Shown piece after piece: positions 7,501 through 16,040 of a stretch of DNA of 40,321 nucleotides. The stretch is taken from contig CAYMKI010000009.1 in assembly GCA_964390695.1 (NCBI GenBank), forward strand, positions 1 to 40,321. The letters run 5' to 3'. Source of the DNA: CAWACC01 sp964390695 (GTDB lineage Bacteria; Chlamydiota; Chlamydiia; Chlamydiales; Parachlamydiaceae). The notes below the pieces were generated by a model that was not told the DNA's origin, searched no databases, and saw only the letters and a program-made list of their open reading frames with translations. A program made the position numbers and the translations under genes. Within the stretch, counting starts at the first letter, position 1. Each line of letters opens with the position of its first letter.

Positions 7501-9376
7501 CTATTGCCGCAGGAGATAAAACCCATGGGGTTTTCTCTGAAGGCTCCTTGGATGCCGCAGCCGCCTGTTCAGATAATGGCATTAACAGCCGCTTAGCCCT
7601 GTGAATGGCTTTCTGCATATATAAGTGAGGGTGCGTCTCGTCAAAGATGAACAAATTCTCCTTGCCGATGATTTCCACAAAACCTGAATCGCTCAATACT
7701 TCCCATATCTGTGAAGTCAATCCGCATGCGATGAGATAACGACCTGTTTGTTTCAAATAGTCATGCAGCTGCTGTAATGCCAAACAAGCCGTAGCGTCCA
7801 TATCGCGGGCATTTTTGAGCTGCAGCACAATCACCTTGGTGCTATTGTCATCTTCCGCAAAGGCTTTAAGCGTAGTTTGAAAGAGATCGGCGGCTCCGAA
7901 GAAAAGCTCGCCTTCCACTTTGATGATGCGTATAGGCTTGCATTCATGGGGCTTGCCATAGCACAAATTAACCAACTCACCGGCTTCGTCTATATCGTAT
8001 TCTTTAAGCTGTGGAATGGCCGCTTTCTTTAGATATAAAATCACAGATAATGCCACACCTATATATAAGGCAATATCTAAACTAAAGAATATACAGGAAA
8101 GCAAGGTAGTCCATAGGACAAAAGCATCTGAGCTGGTCGCCTTTAAACATAAGAAAAACTGCTTGGCATTCACAATGCTGATGGCTGTAACCAACAATAA
8201 GGCCGCCAAAGTACTTAAAGGGATCATCACGAGCATGAAACCGAATGCTGAAGCTATAATCCCGGAAAATACAGCATTTAATATTGCCGCTACTCGTGTC
8301 TGTGCGCCATTACTGTAACTCAACATCGATCTTATAGAACTACCGGAAATGGGCATGGCCCCAATAAAAGAGGAGACAAAATTGCCGAGGCCTACTCCGA
8401 ATATTTCTTGGTTGGTCGATAATCTCTGCCCGGAACTGGCAGCAATAGACTTGGATATCGTTGATGTTTCCATCACGCTGAGCAAAGCCAACGCAAAAGC
8501 TACCGGCAGCAATTCGTTCATAATCCCGGTATCAAAATAGGGAAAACTGATAAAAGGGATGAAATCAAAGGTCTTGCCTATATCCCCCAAAAGCAATACC
8601 TGCCTAACTCCTTCATCCTCATAAGGATCGATTAAACCCACTTCCTCAGGATAGGCAGCCAGGTCAAAGAAATACACGACAGCGCCCATGACTGCAAATG
8701 TGATCAATGCCGAGGGCACTCTCTTATCTAAACGTTTAAGGCCGATGAGCATGCCTATGCTAGCCAATCCGATTAGAGCCGAAGGTATATGAATCTGATG
8801 CAGGTGAGAGACCAGATAAACACCCCTCTCATAAAACGAGGTCAAACCCGTCACTCTTTGAATTCCCAGCAAAGGATAAAGCTGATTAATAAAAATTGCC
8901 ACTGCCGTACCCGCCACATAGCCTACAATGACAGAATGGCTAATAAAATGGATGAGCCGACCTAATTTACACAAGGCCGAACCTAATTGCACGATAGACG
9001 TCAACAAAACCAATTGCGATAATATCATCACAGCCATAAGCTCCCGCTCTTCCCCAACTAAATGACGGTAGTAGGTATACATGACTTCCGAAGTTCCGGA
9101 TTGCAGCAAAATGGCGATGGCAGTACTGGGCCCCACAATCAAATGACGCGAAGATCCAAAAAAAGCGGCGATTAAGGCTGAAAAAATAGAGGCGAACAAA
9201 CCGCAAGATATAGGCAAACCGGCTAACAAAGCATAAGCCATGGCCTGGGGAATGGTCAACATAGTAACGGAAAAAGCGGCGTATGCGTCCTTTCGAAAAA
9301 TCTCCCAAGAATACCCTGAGAGCTCATTTCGAATCGGGATCAAAGATATATCATCGAACTGATATTGAAGGCCCAT
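7478..9376 (-). CDS. SulP-family inorganic anion transporter with STAS domain
   Basis: The 632-residue membrane protein has the SulP layout. About 10-12 hydrophobic spans lie in residues 30-440, starting with the family-typical segment TMLTIPQAMAYALLAGLP and including ASSGQRLSTNQEIFGVGLGN. A cytoplasmic STAS domain follows at about 460-590, with DMDATACLALQQL at the usual nucleotide/phosphorylation loop. SulP proteins move sulfate, bicarbonate or dicarboxylates; the substrate cannot be read from sequence. The C-terminal 40 residues are Ala/Ser/Pro-rich. There is no clear ribosome site; a 7-2-7 inverted repeat overlaps the start codon. Its 3' end overlaps the YidD-like gene tail to tail. Confidence 0.9.
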   Translation of the reverse strand: MGLQYQFDDISLIPIRNELSGYSWEIFRKDAYAAFSVTMLTIPQAMAYALLAGLPISCGLFASIFSALIAAFFGSSRHLIVGPSTAIAILLQSGTSEVMYTYYRHLVGEERELMAVMILSQLVLLTSIVQLGSALCKLGRLIHFISHSVIVGYVAGTAVAIFINQLYPLLGIQRVTGLTSFYERGVYLVSHLHQIHIPSALIGLASIGMLIGLKRLDKRVPSALITFAVMGAVVYFFDLAAYPEEVGLIDPYEDEGVRQVLLLGDIGKTFDFIPFISFPYFDTGIMNELLPVAFALALLSVMETSTISKSIAASSGQRLSTNQEIFGVGLGNFVSSFIGAMPISGSSIRSMLSYSNGAQTRVAAILNAVFSGIIASAFGFMLVMIPLSTLAALLLVTAISIVNAKQFFLCLKATSSDAFVLWTTLLSCIFFSLDIALYIGVALSVILYLKKAAIPQLKEYDIDEAGELVNLCYGKPHECKPIRIIKVEGELFFGAADLFQTTLKAFAEDDNSTKVIVLQLKNARDMDATACLALQQLHDYLKQTGRYLIACGLTSQIWEVLSDSGFVEIIGKENLFIFDETHPHLYMQKAIHRAKRLLMPLSEQAAAASKEPSEKTPWVLSPAAIANAQDHI

Positions 9377-9390
9377 ACTAACATTAGTAT
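9375..9390 (-). promoter_or_regulatory. Inverted repeat at the SulP start codon
   Basis: ATACTAA-CA-TTAGTAT is a 7-2-7 inverted repeat covering the ATG of the SulP gene. It could be an operator or a hairpin limiting translation; being AT-rich it could also be chance. Confidence 0.25.
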
Positions 9391-9577
9391 TAAGTTAAAG
9401 AGGTATTGATTAAAAAAATGAGCAGGCGAAAAAATCGTTATACTGATCGTCAATTCTAATTCTACACCATCAGCTAGTAAATTTAAATAATTTTCTGAAT
9501 TTTTTATTTATTTTAATTCCCTGATAAGATAAAATAATTACTCTAATGAACACCACTAATACCTGGTAAAACCTTAT

Positions 9578-11071
9578 ATGAAAAAGCTTCTTAAAATCGC
9601 CATTGTTGGCAGGCCCAACGTAGGCAAGTCTGCGCTCTTTAACCGCATCTGCAAAAAAAAGATTGCCATTGTAGATGAAGCCGAAGGCATCACCCGAGAC
9701 CGCTTATACGCCCAATCGGACTTTTTTGGATTTCCCTTCGAAGTCATAGACACCGGCGGCATCAACGCTCGCTCCAAGGTCGCATTCAACGAGCAAATCC
9801 GCCGCCAAGCTGAAATCGCTATCGAGGAGGCAGATTCCTTGATAATGGTCGTGGACTCTCAGACCGGCCTCACAGAATTAGACTATGAGCTGGCGCAGGT
9901 TCTACTGAGAACGCAAAAACCTCTTTGCCTGGCAGTCAATAAAGTCGATGACCAAAGACAGGAACATGTGATCTATTCCTTCAAATCATTGGGGATTTCG
10001 AATTGCATAGCCGTCTCTGCTTCTCAATCCTGGCATATCGCCGAACTTCTTGAACAAGCCCTAAGTTCATTCGACAAGAAACCTCCTGAAGAAGATGAGC
10101 GCATAGCCAAAGCCATCAATATCTGCATCGTCGGACGACCCAACGTGGGAAAATCTTCGTTGGTCAATTATTTATTGAACGAAGAACGCTGCATCGTCAG
10201 CCCTATTCCCGGAACCACTCGAGATAGCATCGATATCCCTTTCATGCACAATGGAACCATGTTCAACCTCATTGACACCGCCGGAATCAGACGAAAAAAA
10301 TCAGAACATGAAGTGGTCGATAAATTCGCCTATGTGCGCACTGAAAGAGCCATCGAAAGAGCTGACATCTGCCTGCTAATGATGGATGCACAGCAAGGCA
10401 TCACCGTGCAGGAAAAGAAAATCGCCAACATGATCGAAGAATCGGGCAAGGGATGCATTCTGCTGTTCAACAAATGGGACCTGGTCAAAGGTTTTAGAAT
10501 GGAGCATTGTCTCAGAGGCGTCGAGGAAGAAGCCAGCTTTCTCAATCACTGCCCCAAGCTATTTATGTCGGCAAAATCTGGTAGGAACGTAGAGCAAATC
10601 TTCGATCTCATACAGCAAGTCCATAGCGATTCTCAAAAACGCATTTCGACGCACGAATTAAATAAATTTATAGGCAAATGCCTGCAAAAAAACCATCCTC
10701 CGATGATCACCGGCAAACGCTTGCGCATCTATTATATGGCCCAAGTGCAAGTCCAGCCGCCTCTATTTATTGTTTTCGTCAATCACCCGCATTTGATGGT
10801 AGATGCTTATAAAAAATACCTCTACAATCAATTTCGCGATACCTACGCCTTTAGCGGCGTTCCCATTATCATGCATCTTAGAGGCAAACCCAAGATGTCC
10901 AAGGAAGAAAGGCTAGACAAACCTTCGACCGGTAAACCAACGTTTAAAGCTGCAGACGCTTCGCATGCCGAAGAATCCAAACTTGTGGAAGATCACAGCT
11001 ACGAAGTGAACGAATTTGACGATGACGAAGACTTTGACGAAAACATGCTAGACTCAAGCTTTTTCAGTTAA
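9578..11071 (+). CDS. der: Ribosome-assembly GTPase Der (EngA)
   Basis: Der is a double GTPase needed for maturation of the 50S ribosomal subunit. Both G domains are complete: GRPNVGKSALFN near residue 11 with DTGGIN and NKVD, and GRPNVGKSSLVN near residue 187 with DTAGIRRK and NKWD. The C-terminal KH-like domain follows (about 355-445), including RLRIYYMAQVQVQPP. The last 50 residues form an acidic tail ending in DDDEDFDENML, longer than in most homologues (497 residues against about 440-490). The gene stands alone on its strand and is closed by a clear terminator just after the stop. Confidence 0.97.
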   Translation: MKKLLKIAIVGRPNVGKSALFNRICKKKIAIVDEAEGITRDRLYAQSDFFGFPFEVIDTGGINARSKVAFNEQIRRQAEIAIEEADSLIMVVDSQTGLTELDYELAQVLLRTQKPLCLAVNKVDDQRQEHVIYSFKSLGISNCIAVSASQSWHIAELLEQALSSFDKKPPEEDERIAKAINICIVGRPNVGKSSLVNYLLNEERCIVSPIPGTTRDSIDIPFMHNGTMFNLIDTAGIRRKKSEHEVVDKFAYVRTERAIERADICLLMMDAQQGITVQEKKIANMIEESGKGCILLFNKWDLVKGFRMEHCLRGVEEEASFLNHCPKLFMSAKSGRNVEQIFDLIQQVHSDSQKRISTHELNKFIGKCLQKNHPPMITGKRLRIYYMAQVQVQPPLFIVFVNHPHLMVDAYKKYLYNQFRDTYAFSGVPIIMHLRGKPKMSKEERLDKPSTGKPTFKAADASHAEESKLVEDHSYEVNEFDDDEDFDENMLDSSFFS

Positions 11072-11074
11072 TTT

Positions 11075-11830
11075 TTACGGCTGTCGCAACCAGCCGTTTT
11101 TTTTAAATTTTAACCAGTATAAGCTGAAACCCAGCAAGCTTAACAACAAGATATAAGTACCGGGCTCCGGAGTTCCCACCCCTATCAAAACCTGATTCAT
11201 ATGACTTCCATTCATACTGGATAACAGCTGCCAATTGCCTAAAGATTGCCCATTGGGAAATGAGGTTGCAAATGATCGCGCAGTAGCCAAGTACATATTA
11301 GCATTTGCCAACAAAGCGCCGGAAGCTCCAGGAACACAAAATCCGCTTCTACATTTACCCGTATTTAAATTCGGTGTAACTCCAGGCGACCAATCATATA
11401 AAATCGTCCAGATGGCCAGCTGCATGGCTGTAAATTGATTGACGCTTGTAAACGCAGACAAGTTAGTGGTATTCAGCATGGATGTCGCAACCTGGATATT
11501 GAAAGCGGAAGGCAATAAGAGGTTAGAGGGGAAACTGCTGCTGGCAGGATTTAACACCGTGACCGTATAGTTTCCCGGGACTTTAATTGAGTGGTTAAGG
11601 TCATAACAAAAAAAATAGGTATTATTGCCATTAAAAGTCCCTTTTAAAGCACCGGCATACACAGTCGATTGCTTTCCATTGAACTGGATGGTGACTTTTT
11701 TCATTAGATTGGAATTTATCCCTTTGACTTTGATAGTATCCGCAGCGTAAAGAGAAGGTGCGCCGAGATGACATAGTGCTAGCATTAGAGCCACCATCGT
11801 GATGATACTTTTCCATGAGCTTAACTTCAT
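11075..11830 (-). CDS. Exported PEP-CTERM protein 1
   Basis: The protein has 251 residues. A signal peptide (MKLSSWKSIITMVALMLALC to about SLYA) is followed by a beta-rich region with FCYDLNHSIKVPGNYTV, reminiscent of the CVDL-type segment in some PEP-CTERM and thioester-domain proteins. The C-terminus is a classical PEP-CTERM sorting signal: GTPEPGTY, a hydrophobic span (ILLLSLLGFSLYWL) and a basic tail. Such proteins are processed by exosortase and usually reach the cell surface together with exopolysaccharide. AGGAGGG with a five-base spacer precedes the ATG, so the start is firm. It is only loosely related to the next two genes. Confidence 0.82.
   Translation of the reverse strand: MKLSSWKSIITMVALMLALCHLGAPSLYAADTIKVKGINSNLMKKVTIQFNGKQSTVYAGALKGTFNGNNTYFFCYDLNHSIKVPGNYTVTVLNPASSSFPSNLLLPSAFNIQVATSMLNTTNLSAFTSVNQFTAMQLAIWTILYDWSPGVTPNLNTGKCRSGFCVPGASGALLANANMYLATARSFATSFPNGQSLGNWQLLSSMNGSHMNQVLIGVGTPEPGTYILLLSLLGFSLYWLKFKKNGWLRQP
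11077..11104 (+). terminator. Rho-independent terminator of der, inside the antisense PEP-CTERM gene
   Basis: ACGGCTG (11077-11083) and CAGCCGT (11091-11097) pair in a perfect seven-pair stem with a seven-base loop, followed by eight T in a row. It begins five bases after the der stop. On the other strand the same bases encode the last residues (KNGWLRQP) of the convergent PEP-CTERM gene. Confidence 0.85.
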
Positions 11831-11980
11831 CTCATCCCTCCTGTAAAATTTTAGGGGAACGGTTATTGAATGTAAAATATGCTAGTTTCATGCCACAAAA
11901 CCCCATCTATCCTGGCATCTTTCCCTTCGCAACTATAAAAGAAACGATATTACAGAAAACCTCTTATCTTAATATTGCAG

Positions 11981-12664
11981 TTAATGCACATTCTCCTTCG
12001 CCCCTTTTTTGTATTTCAATAAACCGCTGCCGGCAAACAAAGCGGATCCCAATAGCAGCCATGTACCGGGTTCTGGAACGGGTATGATGGGTGATGACCC
12101 TGCAGCAAATCCTGTAGCACCCGGAATACTTGATGTGGTACAAGATAGTGCTCCACCGGGGCAAGGGATGGCGTGCATAGCCACTAAATACCCATTGGAA
12201 TTTGCAACCAATACATCCTGTGCAGACGCCCAGATGCCGCTGTTATTGGTCAAAGTGAATTGCACGGAAGTTGCCGCATGCGTAAAGCTGTCGAAAAGCG
12301 TTCCTGTTAAATTAAAATTGCCAAAAGCTGAAACATTTCCCGATCCATAATTCACCAGTGAAGAGGTAAATCCGCTAAGATTGGTAAAAACCGGCGGAGT
12401 GCTGGCCGTGAAATCGGATGAGTTCACATTCACATCAAACGAATTTGCAGCTCCGATTAAATAAATATATCCCCCATTAGTTTGAGAGCTAAAAGTAATA
12501 GAAGCTTGAGTAGAACTTGTAAGATCTATAGTGACTGTACCAAATGGACCTACATCTCCAGATAAGGCTGAATTTGGATCGCTAATACTGTAAGTTACCG
12601 AATCTGAAAACGCTAGTGAACTGCTACACAGAACTAATAATGCCGTTAAATTTAAAAATTTCAT
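11981..12664 (-). CDS. Exported PEP-CTERM protein 2
   Basis: The protein has 227 residues. I start it at 12664 (MKFLNLTALLVL), because GAGG lies six bases upstream; the longer reading begins at a TTG. The signal peptide ends near LAFS. The body is Ser/Thr/Asn/Gly-rich and probably beta-stranded, with GGYIYLIGAANSFDVNVN. The C-terminus is PVPEPGTWLLLGSALFAGSG followed by a basic tail, a full PEP-CTERM signal. It is clearly a paralogue of the next gene upstream on this strand, sharing blocks such as NGGYIYLIG, LTNNSGIW and PEPGTWLLLG. The function of the body is unknown; a surface or matrix role is inferred from the sorting signal. Confidence 0.85.
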   Translation of the reverse strand: MKFLNLTALLVLCSSSLAFSDSVTYSISDPNSALSGDVGPFGTVTIDLTSSTQASITFSSQTNGGYIYLIGAANSFDVNVNSSDFTASTPPVFTNLSGFTSSLVNYGSGNVSAFGNFNLTGTLFDSFTHAATSVQFTLTNNSGIWASAQDVLVANSNGYLVAMHAIPCPGGALSCTTSSIPGATGFAAGSSPIIPVPEPGTWLLLGSALFAGSGLLKYKKGAKENVH

Positions 12665-12905
12665 AACAAACCTCAAACTTATTTTTACAGATTTTTATCA
12701 CCCACACCTAATAACACTAATCACTTGTTAAATTTAGAATTGTTCCTATAATATTATATTAATATATTTTTATTTAGTTATCAACTTACCATTATGTATT
12801 ATGTTTACCTTATTAGAGGTTTTGATATCTTCGGTAATTTAGAATTCTGTAGAGTTTGAATGTTGGCATTTGCAATACAATTTTAGGTTACACACGAAGT
12901 TCAAT

Positions 12906-13583
12906 TTACTTAAAATTATTTTTTACCCTTCTTTTTTTAGCGCTTTGCCAACCCAAAATTCCCAATAAAGCCGTTCCCAGCAGTAACCAAGTTCCCGGCT
13001 CTGGAGCTGGAACTATCAATGATCCCGCAGCATAACCTGTAGCAGCAGCACCGGTAGATGTGGTGCACCCAGGACTTTGACACGGAAAAGCATGCATCCC
13101 TAGCGCATATCCACTAGAGTTATTGATCAATACATTCGAAGCCGAGGTCCATATACCGCTGTTATTGGTCAGTACGAAGGACACTGAAGTCGCAGTACTA
13201 GTAAAACCACCTGAAAGCTTTCCTACTAGATTAAAAGTTCCAAAGCTCGAAACATTTCCTGAACCATAGCTGTCGAATGAGGGAGAAAAACCGGTAAGAT
13301 TCGTAAATACTGGCGGTGTGCTCTTCGAAAAAGATGAGGCATTCACGTTCAAATCAAAAGCACTATTTCCACCTATTAAATATATATATCCGCCATTAGT
13401 TAGCGCATTAAAGGTGATGGTGGCTGTGGTCGCACTAGTTAGGTCTACTTGCACGCTTCCATAAGGACCCGTATCCCCAGAGATGGCCGTATTAGGCACC
13501 GTGATATAATACGTCTGCGAATCGGCAAACGCTAACGTATTGACAGCCAGCGACATACTCATAAACCATCGAGCTATTTTCAT
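12906..13583 (-). CDS. Exported PEP-CTERM protein 3
   Basis: The protein has 225 residues from the ATG at 13583, which is preceded by AGGAGA at a six-base spacing; an ATG 15 bases further out overlaps that ribosome site and is unlikely. It has a signal peptide (MKIARWFMSMSLAVNTLAFA), a Thr/Ser/Gly/Asn-rich body colinear with PEP-CTERM protein 2, and the C-terminal signal PAPEPGTWLLLGTALLGILG followed by KKRRVKNNFK. The 241-base AT-rich gap to its paralogue probably carries a separate promoter for the latter. The gene lies 75 bases downstream of rtcB on the same strand, but nothing ties its role to RNA repair. Confidence 0.85.
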   Translation of the reverse strand: MKIARWFMSMSLAVNTLAFADSQTYYITVPNTAISGDTGPYGSVQVDLTSATTATITFNALTNGGYIYLIGGNSAFDLNVNASSFSKSTPPVFTNLTGFSPSFDSYGSGNVSSFGTFNLVGKLSGGFTSTATSVSFVLTNNSGIWTSASNVLINNSSGYALGMHAFPCQSPGCTTSTGAAATGYAAGSLIVPAPEPGTWLLLGTALLGILGWQSAKKRRVKNNFK

Positions 13584-13658
13584 ATAAGATCTCCTCATAA
13601 ATTCTCCATTCTAACCCATACACCTAGATAACATACAAAAAACGTGCCAGATGCTGAT

Positions 13659-15086
13659 TCACCCTTTCACAACCATATGCGGTTTTAATCTAGCCACCTT
13701 TTTGGCTAATCCCGCTTCTTGTACCGCATCCACTACCTCGTCTACATTTTTGTAAGCATCCGGCATCTCTTCGGCCACCGTGCGCAAGGAAGAGGCTTTG
13801 ACCTCCACGCCGGTTGCGCGCATGTGTTCGATAAGATCGCGATCAGCCCAGGCTTTCATAGATTGAATGCGGCTTCTCGCTCGGCCGGCTCCATGACAGG
13901 AACTGCACCACGTCAAAGGGTTTCCGCTTCCCACCATTAAATGGCTGGCTCGCCCCATATCGCCAGGGACCAACACCGGCTGCCCTGTGGATTGAAACAA
14001 AGGCGAGAGCTCTTGGGAGCCGGGTCCAAAAGCGCGGGTGGCTCCTTTTCTATGCACGCACAATTTTTTCTTCACACCCTCCACTTCATGCTCTTCGAAT
14101 TTGGCGATATTATGGCAGACATCGTACACCAGGCGAATATGTTCTTGGGGAATCTTCAATACCTGGTTAAAGGCTTGGCGCACCAAATGCAGAATGTGTT
14201 GCCGGTTATTGAAGGCATAATTAGCAGCCGCTGCCATCGCCGCGAAATATTTCTTTCCCGCGGAACTCATTATAGGAGCCGCTACTAGCTGCTTGTCGGG
14301 CAGTCCCTTATGGAATCCCTGGCTGATAAATTCATCCAGGGTATCTTGGCATATTTGATGCCCGAATCCCCTCGATCCCGAGTGTATTAAAACATACGTC
14401 TGCCCTATCTCCACTCCCCATGCATGGGCAACATCGGGCAGGTAGATCTGCTGCACTTCCCCGATTTCAACAAAATGATTTCCCGATCCAATAGATCCCA
14501 GCTGGTCTCGTCCACGGTTTTTAGCCAGGCTGGATACGACATCGCTATCGCCGCCCACAATAAACCCGTTGCTTTCCATATGTGCAAGGTCTATTTCTAG
14601 TCCATAACCTTGCTGAATTGACCATCTAGCCCCTAGACCTATCAAATTTTTGTAATCGGCGTCCGTCAAGCTTTTGCGGTGCTTGTGACCATGGCCCACT
14701 CCCGAAGGGATAAGATGAAAAAGGGTATCCAGTAGATCTTTTTTTTGTTTTGAATTGAGATTCTTAAAAGGTTCAGGAACCACAGCCAATCTCACACCAC
14801 AGTTGATATCATAGCCCACTCCGCCTGGGCTGATCACTCCCGTTTCCACCTCCATAGCAGCGACGCCGCCGATGGGAAAACCATATCCCCAGTGAATATC
14901 TGGCATAGCAATGCTGTAGCCGACAATACCGGGAAGATAGGCCACATTTTTGACCTGCTCCAACGGTTTTTCGATTTCCATATCTTCCAAAAGACTTTCT
15001 GTAGCTATGACAAGACCCGGCACACGCATCAGCTGTTCTTTGGGCAGAATAAATGTCGCAGGGCCCTTTTTTTGTAAATTATACAT
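13659..15086 (-). CDS. rtcB: RNA-splicing/repair ligase RtcB
   Basis: RtcB joins RNA 2',3'-cyclic phosphate (or 3'-phosphate) ends to 5'-OH ends using GTP and Mn2+. The 475-residue protein carries the family motifs in order: GYGFPIGGVAAME, GGVGYDINCGVRL (metal-binding Asp and Cys), GSGNHFVEI, LIHSGSRGFGHQ, CVHRKGATRAFGPGSQ (the His is the guanylylated residue in this family), GDMGRASHLMVGSGN and SCHGAGRARSR. Its ATG overlaps the stop of the upstream archease-fusion gene by eight bases, so the two should be translationally coupled. Archease is the known activator of RtcB, so the partner is encoded in cis. Bacterial RtcB is linked to repair of damaged tRNA or rRNA. Confidence 0.97.
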   Translation of the reverse strand: MYNLQKKGPATFILPKEQLMRVPGLVIATESLLEDMEIEKPLEQVKNVAYLPGIVGYSIAMPDIHWGYGFPIGGVAAMEVETGVISPGGVGYDINCGVRLAVVPEPFKNLNSKQKKDLLDTLFHLIPSGVGHGHKHRKSLTDADYKNLIGLGARWSIQQGYGLEIDLAHMESNGFIVGGDSDVVSSLAKNRGRDQLGSIGSGNHFVEIGEVQQIYLPDVAHAWGVEIGQTYVLIHSGSRGFGHQICQDTLDEFISQGFHKGLPDKQLVAAPIMSSAGKKYFAAMAAAANYAFNNRQHILHLVRQAFNQVLKIPQEHIRLVYDVCHNIAKFEEHEVEGVKKKLCVHRKGATRAFGPGSQELSPLFQSTGQPVLVPGDMGRASHLMVGSGNPLTWCSSCHGAGRARSRIQSMKAWADRDLIEHMRATGVEVKASSLRTVAEEMPDAYKNVDEVVDAVQEAGLAKKVARLKPHMVVKG

Positions 15087-15915
15087 CGACGATCATCTCC
15101 CAAGTTAATATTTGCTGTGCATCCTGTTCTACTTCTCCGTGATAGCTGACAGCTTTAAAGGGACAGCCTTTGGCAGCATCGCCATGCGCGACGATTTGGT
15201 TTAAATTAAAAATGATATTTTCTAGAGTCTGTGGAGGGCTTAGCAAAAAGGCAAAATCCAATAGATCCGGACTTTTGAATGCCAAGGCCAAAAAAGCATT
15301 CTCTTGCAGCTGGGGTAGCGTTTCGCCTCGAATGATAAAAGCAATATCCGCAGTATGCTCCATCTCCTCAAAAGGCGCCATTACAGAATAGCTCCATCTG
15401 GGTTCATATTGTAAATTTCCAAGACTCTCATACAAATGCAAATCCTTGACATACATAGGCAGAGGAGCAAAGTCCTTTTTCCAATGATGCGGATCAAAAG
15501 GCGCGCGGCATAAGGTCACATGCGGCAAGAACTCGTCGTGAAGCCGAGGATGAAAATGATTCTTTTGCAGCCATGCCGTTAGCTCTTGATGATAATGAAG
15601 CAAGTCCGCCCCGCTCTCCAGCCAATGAACATGCCATGCCACAACCCTCGGATGTCCTGTGGGTAAAAACAGGCACTTATCAAACCACCCGCCTCTGGCC
15701 ACCTTAAAGGGAAATGACTTCAACTGTTGCAAATATTCCAAAAGCTGAGCGTAATTTGGACACCATCCCAAAAACGACACAGTCAAGTGTCGCATAGATT
15801 CGTTCAGTATACGGCCGGGGGGAAATTCCAAAGGCCAAGGGGCATGAGTTTCTAAGGCGAAAAACAACCGTTTAGGTTTATCGCCTATAGGCAAAGCATT
15901 CTTCGAAGGTGTCAT
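15079..15915 (-). CDS. Fusion of 2H phosphoesterase (LigT/ThpR-like) and archease-like domain
   Basis: The protein has 278 residues. The start at 15915 is chosen because AGAGG lies seven bases before it; the open frame extends upstream to 15954. The N-terminal half has the two HxT motifs of the 2H/LigT family (HLTVSFLG near residue 43 and HVTLCRAPF near 133), so it should act on 2'-5' or 2',3'-cyclic phosphate RNA ends. The C-terminal 90 residues resemble archease: EHTADIAFIIRG at the domain start, PFKAVSYHGEVE and a terminal WEMIVDV. The archease part is shorter than usual (about 140) and lacks much of the middle. It overlaps rtcB by eight bases, so end processing, RtcB activation and ligation would be made together. 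The fusion itself is the unusual point. Confidence 0.85.
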   Translation of the reverse strand: MTPSKNALPIGDKPKRLFFALETHAPWPLEFPPGRILNESMRHLTVSFLGWCPNYAQLLEYLQQLKSFPFKVARGGWFDKCLFLPTGHPRVVAWHVHWLESGADLLHYHQELTAWLQKNHFHPRLHDEFLPHVTLCRAPFDPHHWKKDFAPLPMYVKDLHLYESLGNLQYEPRWSYSVMAPFEEMEHTADIAFIIRGETLPQLQENAFLALAFKSPDLLDFAFLLSPPQTLENIIFNLNQIVAHGDAAKGCPFKAVSYHGEVEQDAQQILTWEMIVDV

Positions 15916-16040
15916 ATAAATACCTCTATACATGAAAAGCAAGTTGATTAACAAATAGAATTGGAATAAAATTACGACATAAACGAATGGTTATAAAATC
16001 TAAACTGGATGTATTTGAACTAAACAAGGAACACACGTGT

